64,000 nt of DNA from an uncultured Collinsella sp. (GCA_958443265.1 CAUCKA010000002.1:1-64000), one strand, 5' to 3'; shown: positions 42,700-52,421, counted from the stretch's first letter. Numbers and translations: made by a program. The notes: generated from the letters alone by a model not told the origin.

Positions 42700-45468
42700 A
42701 TGCTGATGCTCAAAACCGCTACGGTACTCGAAGCTATCTCCAAGCGCCGCCGCACGGCGCGCCCTGCCGCTCACACCGGCCTGTCCAAGAACACCATATT
42801 CGCCGCCACCCATAGCGCCGAGGACGCCCTCGTGCTGCTTGACGCCAGGGCTGGCGGACTCGGTACCGAGCACGCCGCCGAGCGCCTAGACGCCGTCGGC
42901 CCCAACACCATCGAGGCGCCGACCAAGACACTCGCCCGCCGCATCGCCGACGCGTTCATCGACCCCTTCGCCGGCATCCTCGCCGCGCTCGCACTGGTCT
43001 CGCTCTACATCGACGTGCTCGCCGTGCCCGAGCCCCAGCGCGACCCCTCCACGGTCATCGTCATCGGCATCATGCTGCTGGTATCGGGCGGCATGAAGTT
43101 TATCCAGGAAGCCCGCAGCGGCAATGCGGCCGAGGCCCTCAAGGACCTGGCCTCCAACACCTGCTGTGCCCTGCGCGACGGCGAGCGTATCGAGATCCCC
43201 TTTGACGAGCTCGTCCCCGGCGATGTAATCCGTCTCTCTGCCGGCGATATGGTGCCGGCCGATGCCCGCATCATCACCGCGCGCGACCTGTTTGTGATCG
43301 AGTCCGCACTCACCGGCGAGAGCGAGGCCGTCGAAAAGACCGCTGCCATCACCGTCGCCGAGGGTGCCGACAGCTCCGCGCTGCCGCTCTCTGCCTGCAA
43401 GAACATCGTCTTTACCGGCACCTCCGTGCAAAACGGCACCGCTATGGCACTTGTCGTAGCCACCGGCTCGGACACTTACCTGGGCGGCATCGCCAAGATG
43501 CTCAACGGGCGCGGCGAGAAGAGCGCGTTTGACCGCGGTGTCTCGAGCGTCTCCATGTTGCTCGTGCGCCTGATGCTCGTTATGGCGCCGGCGGTCTTTG
43601 CCATCAACGTCGCCACCAAGGGCAACGTCATCGACGCGCTGCTGTTCGCCACGAGCGTGGCCGTGGGCATCACGCCGCAGATGCTCCCCGTCATCGTGAC
43701 CTCGAGCCTGTCGCAGGGCGCCAAGGACCTCGCCCGTCGCCAGGTTATCGTCAAGGAGCTACCGGCGATCCAAAACCTCGGCGCGATGGACGTCCTGTGC
43801 TGCGACAAGACCGGCACCCTCACCGAAGACCGCATCGTGCTCGAGCGCTACCTCAACACCGACGGCAACGAGGACGCGCGCGTGCTGCGCCATGCGTTTT
43901 TGAACAGCTTCTTCCAGACCGGCCTTAAAAACCTTATCGACCTGGCCGTTATCGACCGTGCCGATGTGACGCCCTCGACCGTCGCGCCCGATTCCATGCT
44001 GGGCCAGAGTCTGCGCGACCGCTATACCAAGGTCGACGAGGTTCCCTTCGATTTCTCGCGCCGTCGCCTGAGCGTAGTTGTCGCCGACGCCCAAGGCAAA
44101 ACCCAGATGGTTACCAAGGGCGCTGCCGAGGAAATGCTCGAGATCTGCTCCTTTGTCGAGGTCGATGGCATCGCTCAGCCGCTCACCGACGAGAAGCTCG
44201 CCCAGATTCGCAAGCAGGTCGCCGGGCTCAACGCCGAGGGCCTGCGCGTGATTGCCGTGGCGCAGAAGACCGATCCGCGCTGCGTGGGCGAATTTGGCAT
44301 CGCCGACGAGTGCGACATGGTGCTGATGGGCTTTTTGGCCTTCCTCGATCCGCCCAAGGCGAGTGCCGCGGGCGCCGTCGCCACCCTCGAGGCCAAGGGC
44401 GTGGCGGTCAAGGTCCTGACCGGCGACAACGATCGCGTCGCCGCCACCGTCTGCGAGCAGATCGGTATCGACGCGAGCGATGTCTTGCTGGGCTCCGAGA
44501 TCGATGCGCTCGATGACGCCGAGCTTGCCGAGCGCGCCGAGCACACCCACCTCTTCGCCAAGCTCTCGCCGCTGCAGAAGGCGCGTCTGGTGCGCGTCAT
44601 GCGCGAGCTGCTCGGTCACACCGTGGGCTTTATGGGCGACGGCATCAACGACGCCGCCGCCATGCGCGCGAGCGACTGCGGCATCTCGGTCGATTCGGCC
44701 GTCGACATCGCCAAGGAATCCGCCGATATCATCTTGCTTCAGAAGGACCTGGGCGTGCTCGAGCGCGGCATCATCGAAGGCCGCCGCACCTACGGCAACC
44801 TGCTCAAGTACCTCAAGACCACGGTGAGCTCCAACTTTGGCAACGTACTGTCCGTGACCGTCGCGAGCCTGTTCCTGCCGTTTTTGCCCATGAGCGCCCT
44901 GCAGCTGGTGTTGCTGTCGCTGGTCTACGAGATCGTGTGTATCGCGCTGCCGTGGGACACCGTCGATGACGCCTGGACCGCCCGTCCGCGCGCCTGGGAC
45001 GCCGCGTCCATTAAGGGCTTTATGCTCGAGTTGGGTCCCGTGAGCTCGCTGTTTGACATCGTAACCTTCGCCGCGCTCTTCTTTGTGGTGTGCCCTGCCA
45101 CCGTAGGCGCAAGCTGGTCCGAGCTCGCCGGGACGGGCAACGCCGCAGGCATGGCGGCCTTTGCGACGCTCTTCCAGAGCGGCTGGTTTGTCGAGTCCAT
45201 GTGGTCGCAGACGCTCGTGATCCACATGCCGCGCTCCCCGCGCCTGCCGAGCCCGCGCGACCACGCCGCGCCCGCGCTGTGCGTTCTCACCGTGCTGGGC
45301 CTGGCGCTCATCACCTGTCTGCCGGCAAGCCCCATCGCCGATGCGCTCGGCCTTACGACGCTGCCCACGAGCTTTTTCGCGCTGCTCATCGGCATCGTCG
45401 CCGCCTACATCGCGCTCACCCAGCTGGCAAAGCGCCGCTACATTGCCCGCCACGGCGAGCTACTGTAG
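42700..45468 (+). CDS. mgtA: Magnesium-translocating P-type ATPase
   Basis: A 922-residue P3B-type ATPase. Visible are the actuator motif ALTGESEAVEK, the phosphorylation site DVLCCDKTGTLTEDRIVLER, the nucleotide-binding VTKGAAEEML and KVLTGDNDRVA, the hinge GFMGDGINDAAAMRASDCGI, and about ten membrane segments. The segment KTTVSSNFGNVLSVTVASLFLPFLPM is MgtA/MgtB-like. It imports Mg2+ driven by ATP. AAGGAGG precedes the ATG. The gene has a long leader (see 42393 and 42488). Confidence 0.93.
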   Translation: MLMLKTATVLEAISKRRRTARPAAHTGLSKNTIFAATHSAEDALVLLDARAGGLGTEHAAERLDAVGPNTIEAPTKTLARRIADAFIDPFAGILAALALVSLYIDVLAVPEPQRDPSTVIVIGIMLLVSGGMKFIQEARSGNAAEALKDLASNTCCALRDGERIEIPFDELVPGDVIRLSAGDMVPADARIITARDLFVIESALTGESEAVEKTAAITVAEGADSSALPLSACKNIVFTGTSVQNGTAMALVVATGSDTYLGGIAKMLNGRGEKSAFDRGVSSVSMLLVRLMLVMAPAVFAINVATKGNVIDALLFATSVAVGITPQMLPVIVTSSLSQGAKDLARRQVIVKELPAIQNLGAMDVLCCDKTGTLTEDRIVLERYLNTDGNEDARVLRHAFLNSFFQTGLKNLIDLAVIDRADVTPSTVAPDSMLGQSLRDRYTKVDEVPFDFSRRRLSVVVADAQGKTQMVTKGAAEEMLEICSFVEVDGIAQPLTDEKLAQIRKQVAGLNAEGLRVIAVAQKTDPRCVGEFGIADECDMVLMGFLAFLDPPKASAAGAVATLEAKGVAVKVLTGDNDRVAATVCEQIGIDASDVLLGSEIDALDDAELAERAEHTHLFAKLSPLQKARLVRVMRELLGHTVGFMGDGINDAAAMRASDCGISVDSAVDIAKESADIILLQKDLGVLERGIIEGRRTYGNLLKYLKTTVSSNFGNVLSVTVASLFLPFLPMSALQLVLLSLVYEIVCIALPWDTVDDAWTARPRAWDAASIKGFMLELGPVSSLFDIVTFAALFFVVCPATVGASWSELAGTGNAAGMAAFATLFQSGWFVESMWSQTLVIHMPRSPRLPSPRDHAAPALCVLTVLGLALITCLPASPIADALGLTTLPTSFFALLIGIVAAYIALTQLAKRRYIARHGELL

Positions 45469-45528
45469 CGCCCGAATTGTGGCGCGCGACCCATCAGGCG
45501 GTCAAAAAGTCCCGTCTCAAGTTAAACC

Positions 45529-45555
45529 ACTCATTTAAGCACGTCCCCAATGAGT
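45529..45555. repeat. Palindromic repeat, family D, single copy
   Basis: ACTCATTTAAGCACGTCCCC closing with AATGAGT. Directly joined to the hairpin at 45555-45614. Confidence 0.75.
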
Positions 45556-45614
45556 GCGGCGGAATGGCTCCCCTTGACAGCTTAAAGCCGTCATGCAGGA
45601 ACCATTCCGCCGCA
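45555..45614. terminator. Hairpin between two convergent genes
   Basis: TGCGGCGGAATGG and CCATTCCGCCGCA are perfect complements, with an inner TGACAGCT/AGCCGTCA hairpin. Placed between the mgtA end and the convergent hydrolase end; may act as a two-way terminator or be another structured repeat. Confidence 0.55.
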
Positions 45615-45657
45615 GCCTTACGAAAGGGACTGGGTTGTAAATGTTGGAGAAGAGCCG

Positions 45658-46971
45658 TTAGCGCCCAGGGGTCAGGATCACCAGGGCGTCGTGCTCAAAG
45701 GGATGCTGAGCCACGCGCACGGTGCCGTCACCGTTGTCGCGAACGGGCAGCTTGGCGACGCGCTTGTCTTCCATGTCGAGAACCGTCGCCGTCCAGCCAC
45801 GCGCGCCGTCGAGCTTAAACTTGAGCGCCGTGGTGCGCGGCAGGTACGTGACGACGCGATCGCCAACGCGCGCCACACGAATGGCCTCGCGCGCGTCATC
45901 GAGGAGCTCCTGCGCCGGAACCACGGCAAGTGCGTCGTCGCCAGCCGTAGCACCCAGGCCGGCAAGCACATGCTCGATCGCGCCAAAGTCCCAAACGCCC
46001 GCAAACTGCAGACACTCCTGCCAGCGGAACGGCATATCGAAGCCCTCGCCCAACACCGAGCCCTGGCTCTTGCTAGTCTGCCAGTTCCAAACACCGTGCG
46101 CGCCATAGGTCACACCCGCGCTGGCGCCGGCAAGGATCGACGACCACACGCTCGCGCGGCAGTCCTGCGCGGTGAAGCGCCAGTACACATTGCGCGACGC
46201 ACCCATCTGCTCGTAACAAGGCTCAGAGTTGACCATCGGCTTTTTGGGATAGTTGGCGATAAAGTCCTGCGGCAAGTGCCAAGCCTCGGGCTGGCCCTCG
46301 TAGTTGTGGCCGGGCTGGAACATGTAGAAGTCCAAGCGGTCCAGGTACCGTGCCGGGATGGTGCGGTTGCCGCGGTTGATATGCATGGTGCGCAACGCCT
46401 CGGGCGCGCGATTGACGACTTCGTCGAGGGCATCCTCGTAATAGGCGATCGCCTCGTCGCTGGTAAAGTCGGTATCGCCTGTCACCACGTAAACGGGGTC
46501 GAACTCACCCAGGTTCTCGACGACGCGGGCAACGTGGGCACGGACCTCCTCGCGCGGCATAACCTCGGCACCGCAATGCTCGGCAATCTTGGCGCCCCAG
46601 GTACCGGGCACGTAGTTGCACCACATAAGCACGAGTGCCGGACGAATGCCGTGCTCGACGGCAGCGCGACACATGGCAGCAGCGCGGTCCCAGTACGCCT
46701 GGTTGGGACGGGACCAATCAAAGTGCACGCCGTCCTCGCTGGCATAGGGCCAAATGCCCAAATCGGGGCAGCAGCGATCCCACTGCGGCAGTGTGTTGAC
46801 CTGCAGCACGTTCATGCCCTGCTCGGCACGGCGGGTCAGATAGTAGTCCCAGTCGTCCTCGGCGATGCTCGTAAATGCGCTCCAGCACGTATCGGCAAAC
46901 CAAAAGAACGGTTTGCCCTCGCACAAAAAGCCGTCCTGGCGACTGTTGACAGTCAGTTTTCCCAAACTCAT
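45658..46971 (-). CDS. Apiosidase-like glycoside hydrolase (DUF4038 type)
   Basis: A 437-residue cytosolic hydrolase with the DUF4038 start KPFFWFADTCWSAFTSIAED, a TIM-barrel body (MNVLQVNTLPQWDR, YVVTGDTDFTSDEAIAYYED, MVNSEPCYEQMG, GAHGVWNWQ) and a C-terminal beta domain with GGARGWTATVLDMED-like sequence. The group includes apiosidases and related pectin-side-chain enzymes. Start at 46971, AGGA seven bases upstream; an ATG two codons earlier is the alternative. It follows a PTS IIBC gene on the same strand, separated by a terminator. Confidence 0.8.
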   Translation of the reverse strand: MSLGKLTVNSRQDGFLCEGKPFFWFADTCWSAFTSIAEDDWDYYLTRRAEQGMNVLQVNTLPQWDRCCPDLGIWPYASEDGVHFDWSRPNQAYWDRAAAMCRAAVEHGIRPALVLMWCNYVPGTWGAKIAEHCGAEVMPREEVRAHVARVVENLGEFDPVYVVTGDTDFTSDEAIAYYEDALDEVVNRAPEALRTMHINRGNRTIPARYLDRLDFYMFQPGHNYEGQPEAWHLPQDFIANYPKKPMVNSEPCYEQMGASRNVYWRFTAQDCRASVWSSILAGASAGVTYGAHGVWNWQTSKSQGSVLGEGFDMPFRWQECLQFAGVWDFGAIEHVLAGLGATAGDDALAVVPAQELLDDAREAIRVARVGDRVVTYLPRTTALKFKLDGARGWTATVLDMEDKRVAKLPVRDNGDGTVRVAQHPFEHDALVILTPGR

Positions 46972-47108
46972 CTGCATGTCCTTTCGTTTGATAAAGGAGT
47001 TGCGAACCAGCAGATTCTTTCGCGGTAACCCCGCGCGAAAGCACCTGGCGCTTAGCAAGCCCCGGCGAGTAGGCGCCACGCGCCCCCCAATCAGTCTACC
47101 TTGTAAGA

Positions 47109-47135
47109 AGGGCCCCGCCGGGCTTGCGCCTGACG
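47109..47135 (-). terminator. Terminator after the PTS IIBC gene
   Basis: AGGGCCCCG and CGGGGCCCT with a short loop; on the minus strand it is followed by CTTACAAGG, so the U tract is weak and readthrough into the apiosidase-like gene is possible. Confidence 0.65.
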
Positions 47136-47182
47136 GGGCCCTGTCGTGTAGGTAAGGTCGTATGCGTCCGAATGGTTTGGCC

Positions 47183-48610
47183 TTAGGCCTCCATCTCGGC
47201 GAGCTCCTCCTTGGAGAAGCCAGTGGCAAAGACGACGGCAGCGGCGATGACAAAGGAGATTGCCATACCGACGATAGCCCAGACGGTGTTCATCTGGCCA
47301 CCCTGCAGGTAGTTGGTGAAGACCAGGAAGTTGGAGGCGCCGCCGGCCAGGTAGTAGGTAACACCCATGAGGCCGGAGAACACAGCGCCGATGGCACCGC
47401 CGATGAACATACCGAGCATGGTGCGACGGAAGCGCATGAGGATACCGAAGAGCGCGGGCTCGGTGACGCCGCCGGCGATAGCGGAGATGACGTAACCCAG
47501 GGCAAGACCCTTCTCGTCGGGGTTCTTCATCTTGAGGAAGGCACCGAAGGCGCAGCCCCAGACAGCAGCCATAGCGCAGTTGGTGGAAACGAAGACGAAG
47601 GGATCGTAGCCGGCGGCGATGATCTGGACCTGAGCGAGCAGGATGACGGGCATGTGCATGCCGCAGACCACGAAGAGCTGCCAGAAGGCGCCGAGGATGG
47701 CCATAACGATCAGGATACCGATACCGCCAAGGTCAGCAAGGCCAAAGAGGGCGTTGGCGATGAGGCTGCCGATCTCGTTGCCGATCGGGGCAAGGACGAT
47801 GAAGGCGATGGGGATGGTGACGATCATGGTGCAGAACGGCGTGAAGACCGTGGACAGCACGTCGGGCATGACCTTCTTAAAGAACTTCTCGATGAAGTAC
47901 AGGACGGGCACCGAAAGGATGATCGGCAGGACGGACTGCTGGTAGTTGGCAGCGGCGATCTGGATGCCGTAGACGGAGATGATTCCGCCGCCCTCCTGGG
48001 TGGCGACGCTCACCACGGAAGGAGCCATGAGGGCGCCACCGAGCAGCATGCCGAGCACCGGGCTGGCGCCGAGCTTCTTAGCGGCGGCATAACCCAGGTA
48101 GATGGGGATAAAGGTGAACGTGGCCTCGTACAGCGTGGTGTAGAGGAACGTATAGGTCGGGTCGTCGGCCGAGAGCACACCGAGCATGGTGGGGCCGAGG
48201 ACGGCCGCGATGGTACGGAACAGACCACCGGCCATGAGCAGCGGGATGAGCTGGGTCATGGAGCCCGACAGATAGTCGAGGATGATGTTAGGCAGGTTCT
48301 TGAGCTCGAACTTCTCCTTGGGAGCGTCGAGGTTCTCGTTGACCGCCTCGCCCTGTTTGACGCCGGAGATGGCGACGAACTCGGCGAGCACCTTGGGCAC
48401 GTTCTGGCCGATGATGACCTGGAGCTGGGCGCCGGCGAACTGGCAACCCAGAACACCCTTGACCTTCTTGATCTTCTCCACGTCGACCTTGTTGTTATCC
48501 TTGAGCGCCAGACGCAGGCGCGTCATGCAGTTGGTGGCAACGGAAACATTCTCCGCGCCGCCCACGAGCTCGAGGACATCGGTGGCAATCTGCTTGTTAT
48601 CTACTGCCAT
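47183..48610 (-). CDS. PTS beta-glucoside-type IIBC permease
   Basis: A 475-residue permease. The N-terminal IIB domain (1-85) has the phosphorylated cysteine in VATNCMTRLRLALKD. The IIC domain (about 105-475) has roughly ten membrane segments and the family motif ISAIAGGVTEPALFGI. No IIA domain is fused, so a separate IIA such as that at 33529 is needed. Start at 48610 with GGAGGGG four bases upstream. Sugar specificity is unknown; the neighbouring apiosidase-like and Sde182-like genes hint at plant glycans. Confidence 0.92.
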   Translation of the reverse strand: MAVDNKQIATDVLELVGGAENVSVATNCMTRLRLALKDNNKVDVEKIKKVKGVLGCQFAGAQLQVIIGQNVPKVLAEFVAISGVKQGEAVNENLDAPKEKFELKNLPNIILDYLSGSMTQLIPLLMAGGLFRTIAAVLGPTMLGVLSADDPTYTFLYTTLYEATFTFIPIYLGYAAAKKLGASPVLGMLLGGALMAPSVVSVATQEGGGIISVYGIQIAAANYQQSVLPIILSVPVLYFIEKFFKKVMPDVLSTVFTPFCTMIVTIPIAFIVLAPIGNEIGSLIANALFGLADLGGIGILIVMAILGAFWQLFVVCGMHMPVILLAQVQIIAAGYDPFVFVSTNCAMAAVWGCAFGAFLKMKNPDEKGLALGYVISAIAGGVTEPALFGILMRFRRTMLGMFIGGAIGAVFSGLMGVTYYLAGGASNFLVFTNYLQGGQMNTVWAIVGMAISFVIAAAVVFATGFSKEELAEMEA

Positions 48611-49100
48611 GGGACCCCTCCCCATATCTTCGTGTGCCAGCCCCCTTGGGCTTAGGCACGCCTTTGGCCCGGCGACTATAACCCCTTACGGTTGCCGGAC
48701 CCTTGGATACGCTGTCGTAAACAAAGTGTTTACTGAACGTTTACGGGCTTTAGTTTACACGGAGCGCCTCATTTGTGGCAATTTTACCGTGCAGAGTCCG
48801 GCGAACGGTAGGAAATCGGGGGTGAACGTATTCCAATGGCGGGAGATAGTCTCTTTGACTGTCTATTGATAAATGGCTCTTTACGTGGGCTTTTATTTTG
48901 ATAAACACCTCTATGACCTGTTAACTCATCAACAGAAGCCCTGCTAGAAGCTAGTAAATATATGTTTAGTAGTTCATGGCGTGTTAAATTTTGCCGTTTA
49001 CCGAGTTTATCAGCTTGTTCTGCAATTCTGGATTAAACTAAACATGTTTAGATTGTATTGCCGCTTTTGTTTCCCACTAGCGGCGCAAGGGAGGCAGCTC
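48611..49100. promoter_or_regulatory. Divergent control region with GTAAAC/GTTTAC sites
   Basis: A 490-base AT-rich gap between the IIBC permease and the esterase. It holds GTAAACAAAGTGTTTAC (48717-48733), GTTTAC and AGTTTAC just after it, and the perfect palindrome CTAAACATGTTTAG (49038-49051) about 50 bases before the esterase. These look like operators for one regulator (LacI or similar) acting on both genes. No gene is seen in the gap. Confidence 0.6.
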
Positions 49101-50438
49101 ATGGAACTCAAATTGTGTACCTACGCAACCGTCACCACCTTGGGCGACTTTGGCCCCTGGATCAGCAAGGTCGTACTCGACCTGCCCTGCACCGTGCGCG
49201 CCAACGACATCGACGCGAACACCTTCCATATATATGTAGAGCGTCACGAACGCTCGGGCGAAGTTCTGATGCGCAAGGAGCGCGGCGCCGACCATGCCGC
49301 GCCCTCCGTGGGTTACATCGACGTTCTCGCCGCATATCCGTGCGACGAAAACGGACGTAAGCTCGCCGTGGGCACCCATGTGGCGCTCGAGGTCGCCGAG
49401 CAGCGCCTGACCAAGACCATCGAAGGCGGCGTCATGGGCTCGCGCATGCTCGATGACCAGCTGCGCATCACGCAGCTCGCGGCTCTTCCCGGCAACGACG
49501 GCGACGATCCCACCTGCGGCCTGGTCTTCGACACCTGCCGTGGCGATATCTGCCCTGCGCTCAAAGGCTGGAGCAACGACACGCAAAAGACCGCCGTCGA
49601 CGGTATCGCGCTCGAATACGGCTTCTTTGAGCCCAGCTTTAAGGCCGAGGACTCGGCATGCTTCAACCCCTTTGCGCCCGAGGCCACGGCCGTGCCCCAA
49701 AAGGCACCGCTCGTGGTGTATCTGCACGGCGCCGGCGAGGGCAAGGGCGCCACGCAGGGCGAAGGCGCCACGCGCGCCTATATCGGCAACCGCGTGACGG
49801 CCATCAGCCAGGCGCAGATCCAGCGCTACTTTGGCGGCTTTGCCTGGGTGCTCGTGCCGCAGTCGCCCACGTTTTGGATGGACAACGGCGTCGAGCAGCT
49901 TGGTCACTCCAACCAGAGCATCTACTCCCCCGTGCTCAAGGCACTTATCGATGAGTTTGTCGCCGAGCATGCCGACCGCATCGACACCGACCGCATCGTG
50001 GTCGCCGGTCTTTCCAACGGCGGCTTTATGACCCTGCACCTGTGCGCCGACTACCCCGATTTCTTCGCCGCGGGCCTTCCCTGCTGCGCCCCGTGGTACA
50101 ACGCCACGGACGAGGACGTAGCCGCGCTCGCCAAGACGCCGCTGTGGTTTACGCACTCCAAGGGCGACGAGCTCGTGTGCCCGCAGCAGACCGTGCTGCC
50201 GCTGTTCGCGCGCCTGCGCGATGCCGGCGCCAACGTGCATCTCACCTACTTTAGCCATGTCGAGGACCTGACCGGCGTGTATCGCGAGGCCGACGGCTCG
50301 GCCAAGAAGACGTTCAACCACGGCGTGTGGATCCACCAATTCAACGACCTGTGTTATCAAGACTTCGACGGGGGCAACGTACTCATCGACGGCGAGCCGG
50401 TGGGCTGCTGGGAGTGGTCGGCCAGGGTCGACCGCTAA
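49101..50438 (+). CDS. Alpha/beta-hydrolase esterase (PHB-depolymerase/feruloyl-esterase-like)
   Basis: A 445-residue protein. The first half is a beta-rich N-terminal domain; the second half is an alpha/beta hydrolase with the oxyanion segment VVYLHGAGEGKG, the nucleophile elbow VAGLSNGGFMTLH, the acid in HSKGDELVCPQQT, and a histidine in NHGVWIHQFND. No signal peptide. It probably removes acyl groups from imported oligosaccharides. Start at 49101 with GGGAGG six bases upstream. Divergent from the IIBC gene, with shared operator-like sites. Confidence 0.8.
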   Translation: MELKLCTYATVTTLGDFGPWISKVVLDLPCTVRANDIDANTFHIYVERHERSGEVLMRKERGADHAAPSVGYIDVLAAYPCDENGRKLAVGTHVALEVAEQRLTKTIEGGVMGSRMLDDQLRITQLAALPGNDGDDPTCGLVFDTCRGDICPALKGWSNDTQKTAVDGIALEYGFFEPSFKAEDSACFNPFAPEATAVPQKAPLVVYLHGAGEGKGATQGEGATRAYIGNRVTAISQAQIQRYFGGFAWVLVPQSPTFWMDNGVEQLGHSNQSIYSPVLKALIDEFVAEHADRIDTDRIVVAGLSNGGFMTLHLCADYPDFFAAGLPCCAPWYNATDEDVAALAKTPLWFTHSKGDELVCPQQTVLPLFARLRDAGANVHLTYFSHVEDLTGVYREADGSAKKTFNHGVWIHQFNDLCYQDFDGGNVLIDGEPVGCWEWSARVDR

Positions 50439-50454
50439 GCCCTCCCATCGCGGG

Positions 50455-50567
50455 GACCGGGGTTTAGTCTTGCAAACGTCCTCGGGCATGCATGGGCTGG
50501 CGCTTTGCGCTTCGCGCTGCGCCTGCCCATGCCCCCTGCGGAATGTTTGCAAGACTAAACCCCGGTC
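50455..50567. repeat. Long hairpin after the esterase gene
   Basis: GACCGGGGTTTAGTCTTGCA... and its complement pair over 23 bases (50455-50477 with 50545-50567), with a second inner pair GGGCATGCATGGGC/GCCCATGCCC and a GC-rich tip CGCTTTGCGCTTCGCGCTGCG. No U tract. The remaining bases to 50700 hold the leader of the next gene. Confidence 0.8.
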
Positions 50568-50700
50568 TCCGCTGCGTTGACGTTGCTGTGACCCTGGCCG
50601 GCCGCTTCTAGCGGGCCGCCGGGTCGGTGGCGATGGGGGCATGGGTCCCGTCTTGCCTTGCGCGTAACTGGCTGAATTGATTTTGATTGGAGCTGTTCCT

Positions 50701-52212
50701 ATGTCCCAGAAGTTGACTCGGGTGATTGTTACCACTGATATGGAAGTCGATGATATGAACTCGCTTGTTCATTTGGCTCTGTATCTCAACTTGCTTGATG
50801 TTCAGGCTGTGGTGTATACGGCTTCGCAGTATCACTTTCTTGGGGATGGGGTTCATACGCTCGGCGAGGTGAATTCGCATTGGCGGACCAAAGGGCGGCG
50901 CTCTTATGAGTGGGCTGTTGTGCCTCATGAGCCCGATCCGCTAGCCGGCGAGCTTCGTGAGTATCGGCCGTTTCCCGAGCATTGGATTGAGAGTCTCTGG
51001 AGTAATGAATATGCCCAGGCTTGGCCGCAGTTGCAAGCAAATGCGGCCGCTGCCGGTGAGCCGCCGTTTCCCACGCCCGCCCAGATGATCGAGCGCACCT
51101 TTGTGGGAAATGTTGCCTTTGAGGGTGATGTGACTGAGGAAACTGAGGGGTCTCGCGTAATTGCGCAGGCGATTCTGGATGATGATCCGCGTACGTTATG
51201 GTTGCTCAGCTGGGGTGGTATGAATACGATCGTTCGCGCCCTCATGAGTATTGCCGAGCGCTATCGCGCCACGCCCGAGTGGCCCGCCGTACGGCAGCGG
51301 GTCTATCAGAAGGTGCGCGTGATGGGCGTTGCCGATGGCGTGGGGCAGGACAACTCGTGGCTCGACCATGGACGCGAGCTCTTTCCCGAGCTCATCTTTT
51401 GGCGTACGCCCTATATGTATGGCAACTATTTCGACGCCAAAACAGCTCAGCCCGATACGCTGCCGCTGTTTAAGGCTCCTTGGCCTGAGCGGAATCTCAC
51501 GCAGGGCAACGGACCCCTCATGGCACGCTATATGCTCTATGGCGATGGTAAGGTCTACGAAAACGAGCCCGAGCGCTTTCAGTTTGGCAAGCATGCCCGT
51601 CTGGATTGGGGCCTAGAAGGCAGGCCCGCGGTGCAGTTTGAGCGCGGCGACTTTATGGCCGAAGGCGACAGCATGACCTATATTCCGCTGCTTCCGTTTG
51701 GCCTGCGCGGTATCGACGACCGCGACTTCGATACGCTGCTGGGCCGCATGTTTTTTGATGGGCATCCCGATGCGAACGCGCCCGCCGGTTTTGCCTCCAT
51801 CGGCACGCCCGCAGACGACAATCTCAATCCCTACCTGCGTGCCTATCAGGAAGACTTTGCCGCCCGCGCGCAATGGTGTGCCCATGATCCGGCAGCCTGC
51901 TCGCATCCGGCACATGTTGTCGAGGTCACGGCCGACCGCAGCGCCACAGCCGGCGAGCGCGTCGACCTTACAGCGACCATCGTCGACCCCGACGGCAAGG
52001 GCTTCGATGTGCATTGGGATGTCGCCGTGGACCCGTCGAGCTATGCAGGCGCCCAGGATCTGTCGCTGTGGCAAGAATGCACGGTAGACACCGCTTTCAT
52101 CGTGCCCGCCGACGCGCGGCCCGGCGACCGCCTTGTGCTCACCCTTACCGTGCAGACGCGCGCCGAGCGCCCCTGCACCCGCTACGGCCAGGTCGCCATC
52201 ACCGTCGCGTAG
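50701..52212 (+). CDS. Sde182-like protein with nucleoside-hydrolase-like domain (DUF1593)
   Basis: A 503-residue protein. The N-terminal two thirds have the nucleoside-hydrolase-like start VIVTTDMEVDDMNSLVHLAL, WLLSWGGMNTIVRALMSI, and GVADGVGQDNSWLDH. The C-terminal about 90 residues form an immunoglobulin-like domain (VEVTADRSATAGERVDLTAT). This matches the cellulose-binding Sde182 family found next to plant-polysaccharide genes; the reaction is unknown. No signal peptide, so cytosolic. Start at 50701, GGAG eight bases upstream. The 5' third of the gene is noticeably less GC-rich in third positions than neighbours, a hint of transfer. Confidence 0.78.
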   Translation: MSQKLTRVIVTTDMEVDDMNSLVHLALYLNLLDVQAVVYTASQYHFLGDGVHTLGEVNSHWRTKGRRSYEWAVVPHEPDPLAGELREYRPFPEHWIESLWSNEYAQAWPQLQANAAAAGEPPFPTPAQMIERTFVGNVAFEGDVTEETEGSRVIAQAILDDDPRTLWLLSWGGMNTIVRALMSIAERYRATPEWPAVRQRVYQKVRVMGVADGVGQDNSWLDHGRELFPELIFWRTPYMYGNYFDAKTAQPDTLPLFKAPWPERNLTQGNGPLMARYMLYGDGKVYENEPERFQFGKHARLDWGLEGRPAVQFERGDFMAEGDSMTYIPLLPFGLRGIDDRDFDTLLGRMFFDGHPDANAPAGFASIGTPADDNLNPYLRAYQEDFAARAQWCAHDPAACSHPAHVVEVTADRSATAGERVDLTATIVDPDGKGFDVHWDVAVDPSSYAGAQDLSLWQECTVDTAFIVPADARPGDRLVLTLTVQTRAERPCTRYGQVAITVA

Positions 52213-52262
52213 CAGCGACGGCGCTCACACTCAACAAGAAGTGCCCCCAAGTGCCGGCCAAA

Positions 52263-52331
52263 TGACGAGAGTGGATAATCTCCCACTTTGAGCCCCCAAA
52301 CAGGCCAAAAACGGCAGATTATCCACTCTCA
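52263..52331. repeat. Palindromic repeat, family C, copy 3
   Basis: GAGAGTGGATAATCTCCC with right arm GGCAGATTATCCACTCTC (one G changed to C). Inner part CACTTTGAGCCCCCAAACAG. Confidence 0.88.
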
Positions 52332-52340
52332 CTTTGGGGC

Positions 52341-52421
52341 ACTCATTGGGGACAGACTTAAATGAGTAGTCGTTGGGGACGTTCTTGTTTGACTGGTCAT
52401 TTAAGTACGTCCCCAATGAGT
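52341..52421. repeat. Palindromic repeat, family D, double inverted copy
   Basis: ACTCATTGGGGACAGACTTA closing with AATGAGT, then GTTGGGGACGTTCTTGTTTG and the inverse CATTTAAGTACGTCCCCAAT. Three GGGGAC cores in 80 bases. Confidence 0.8.
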
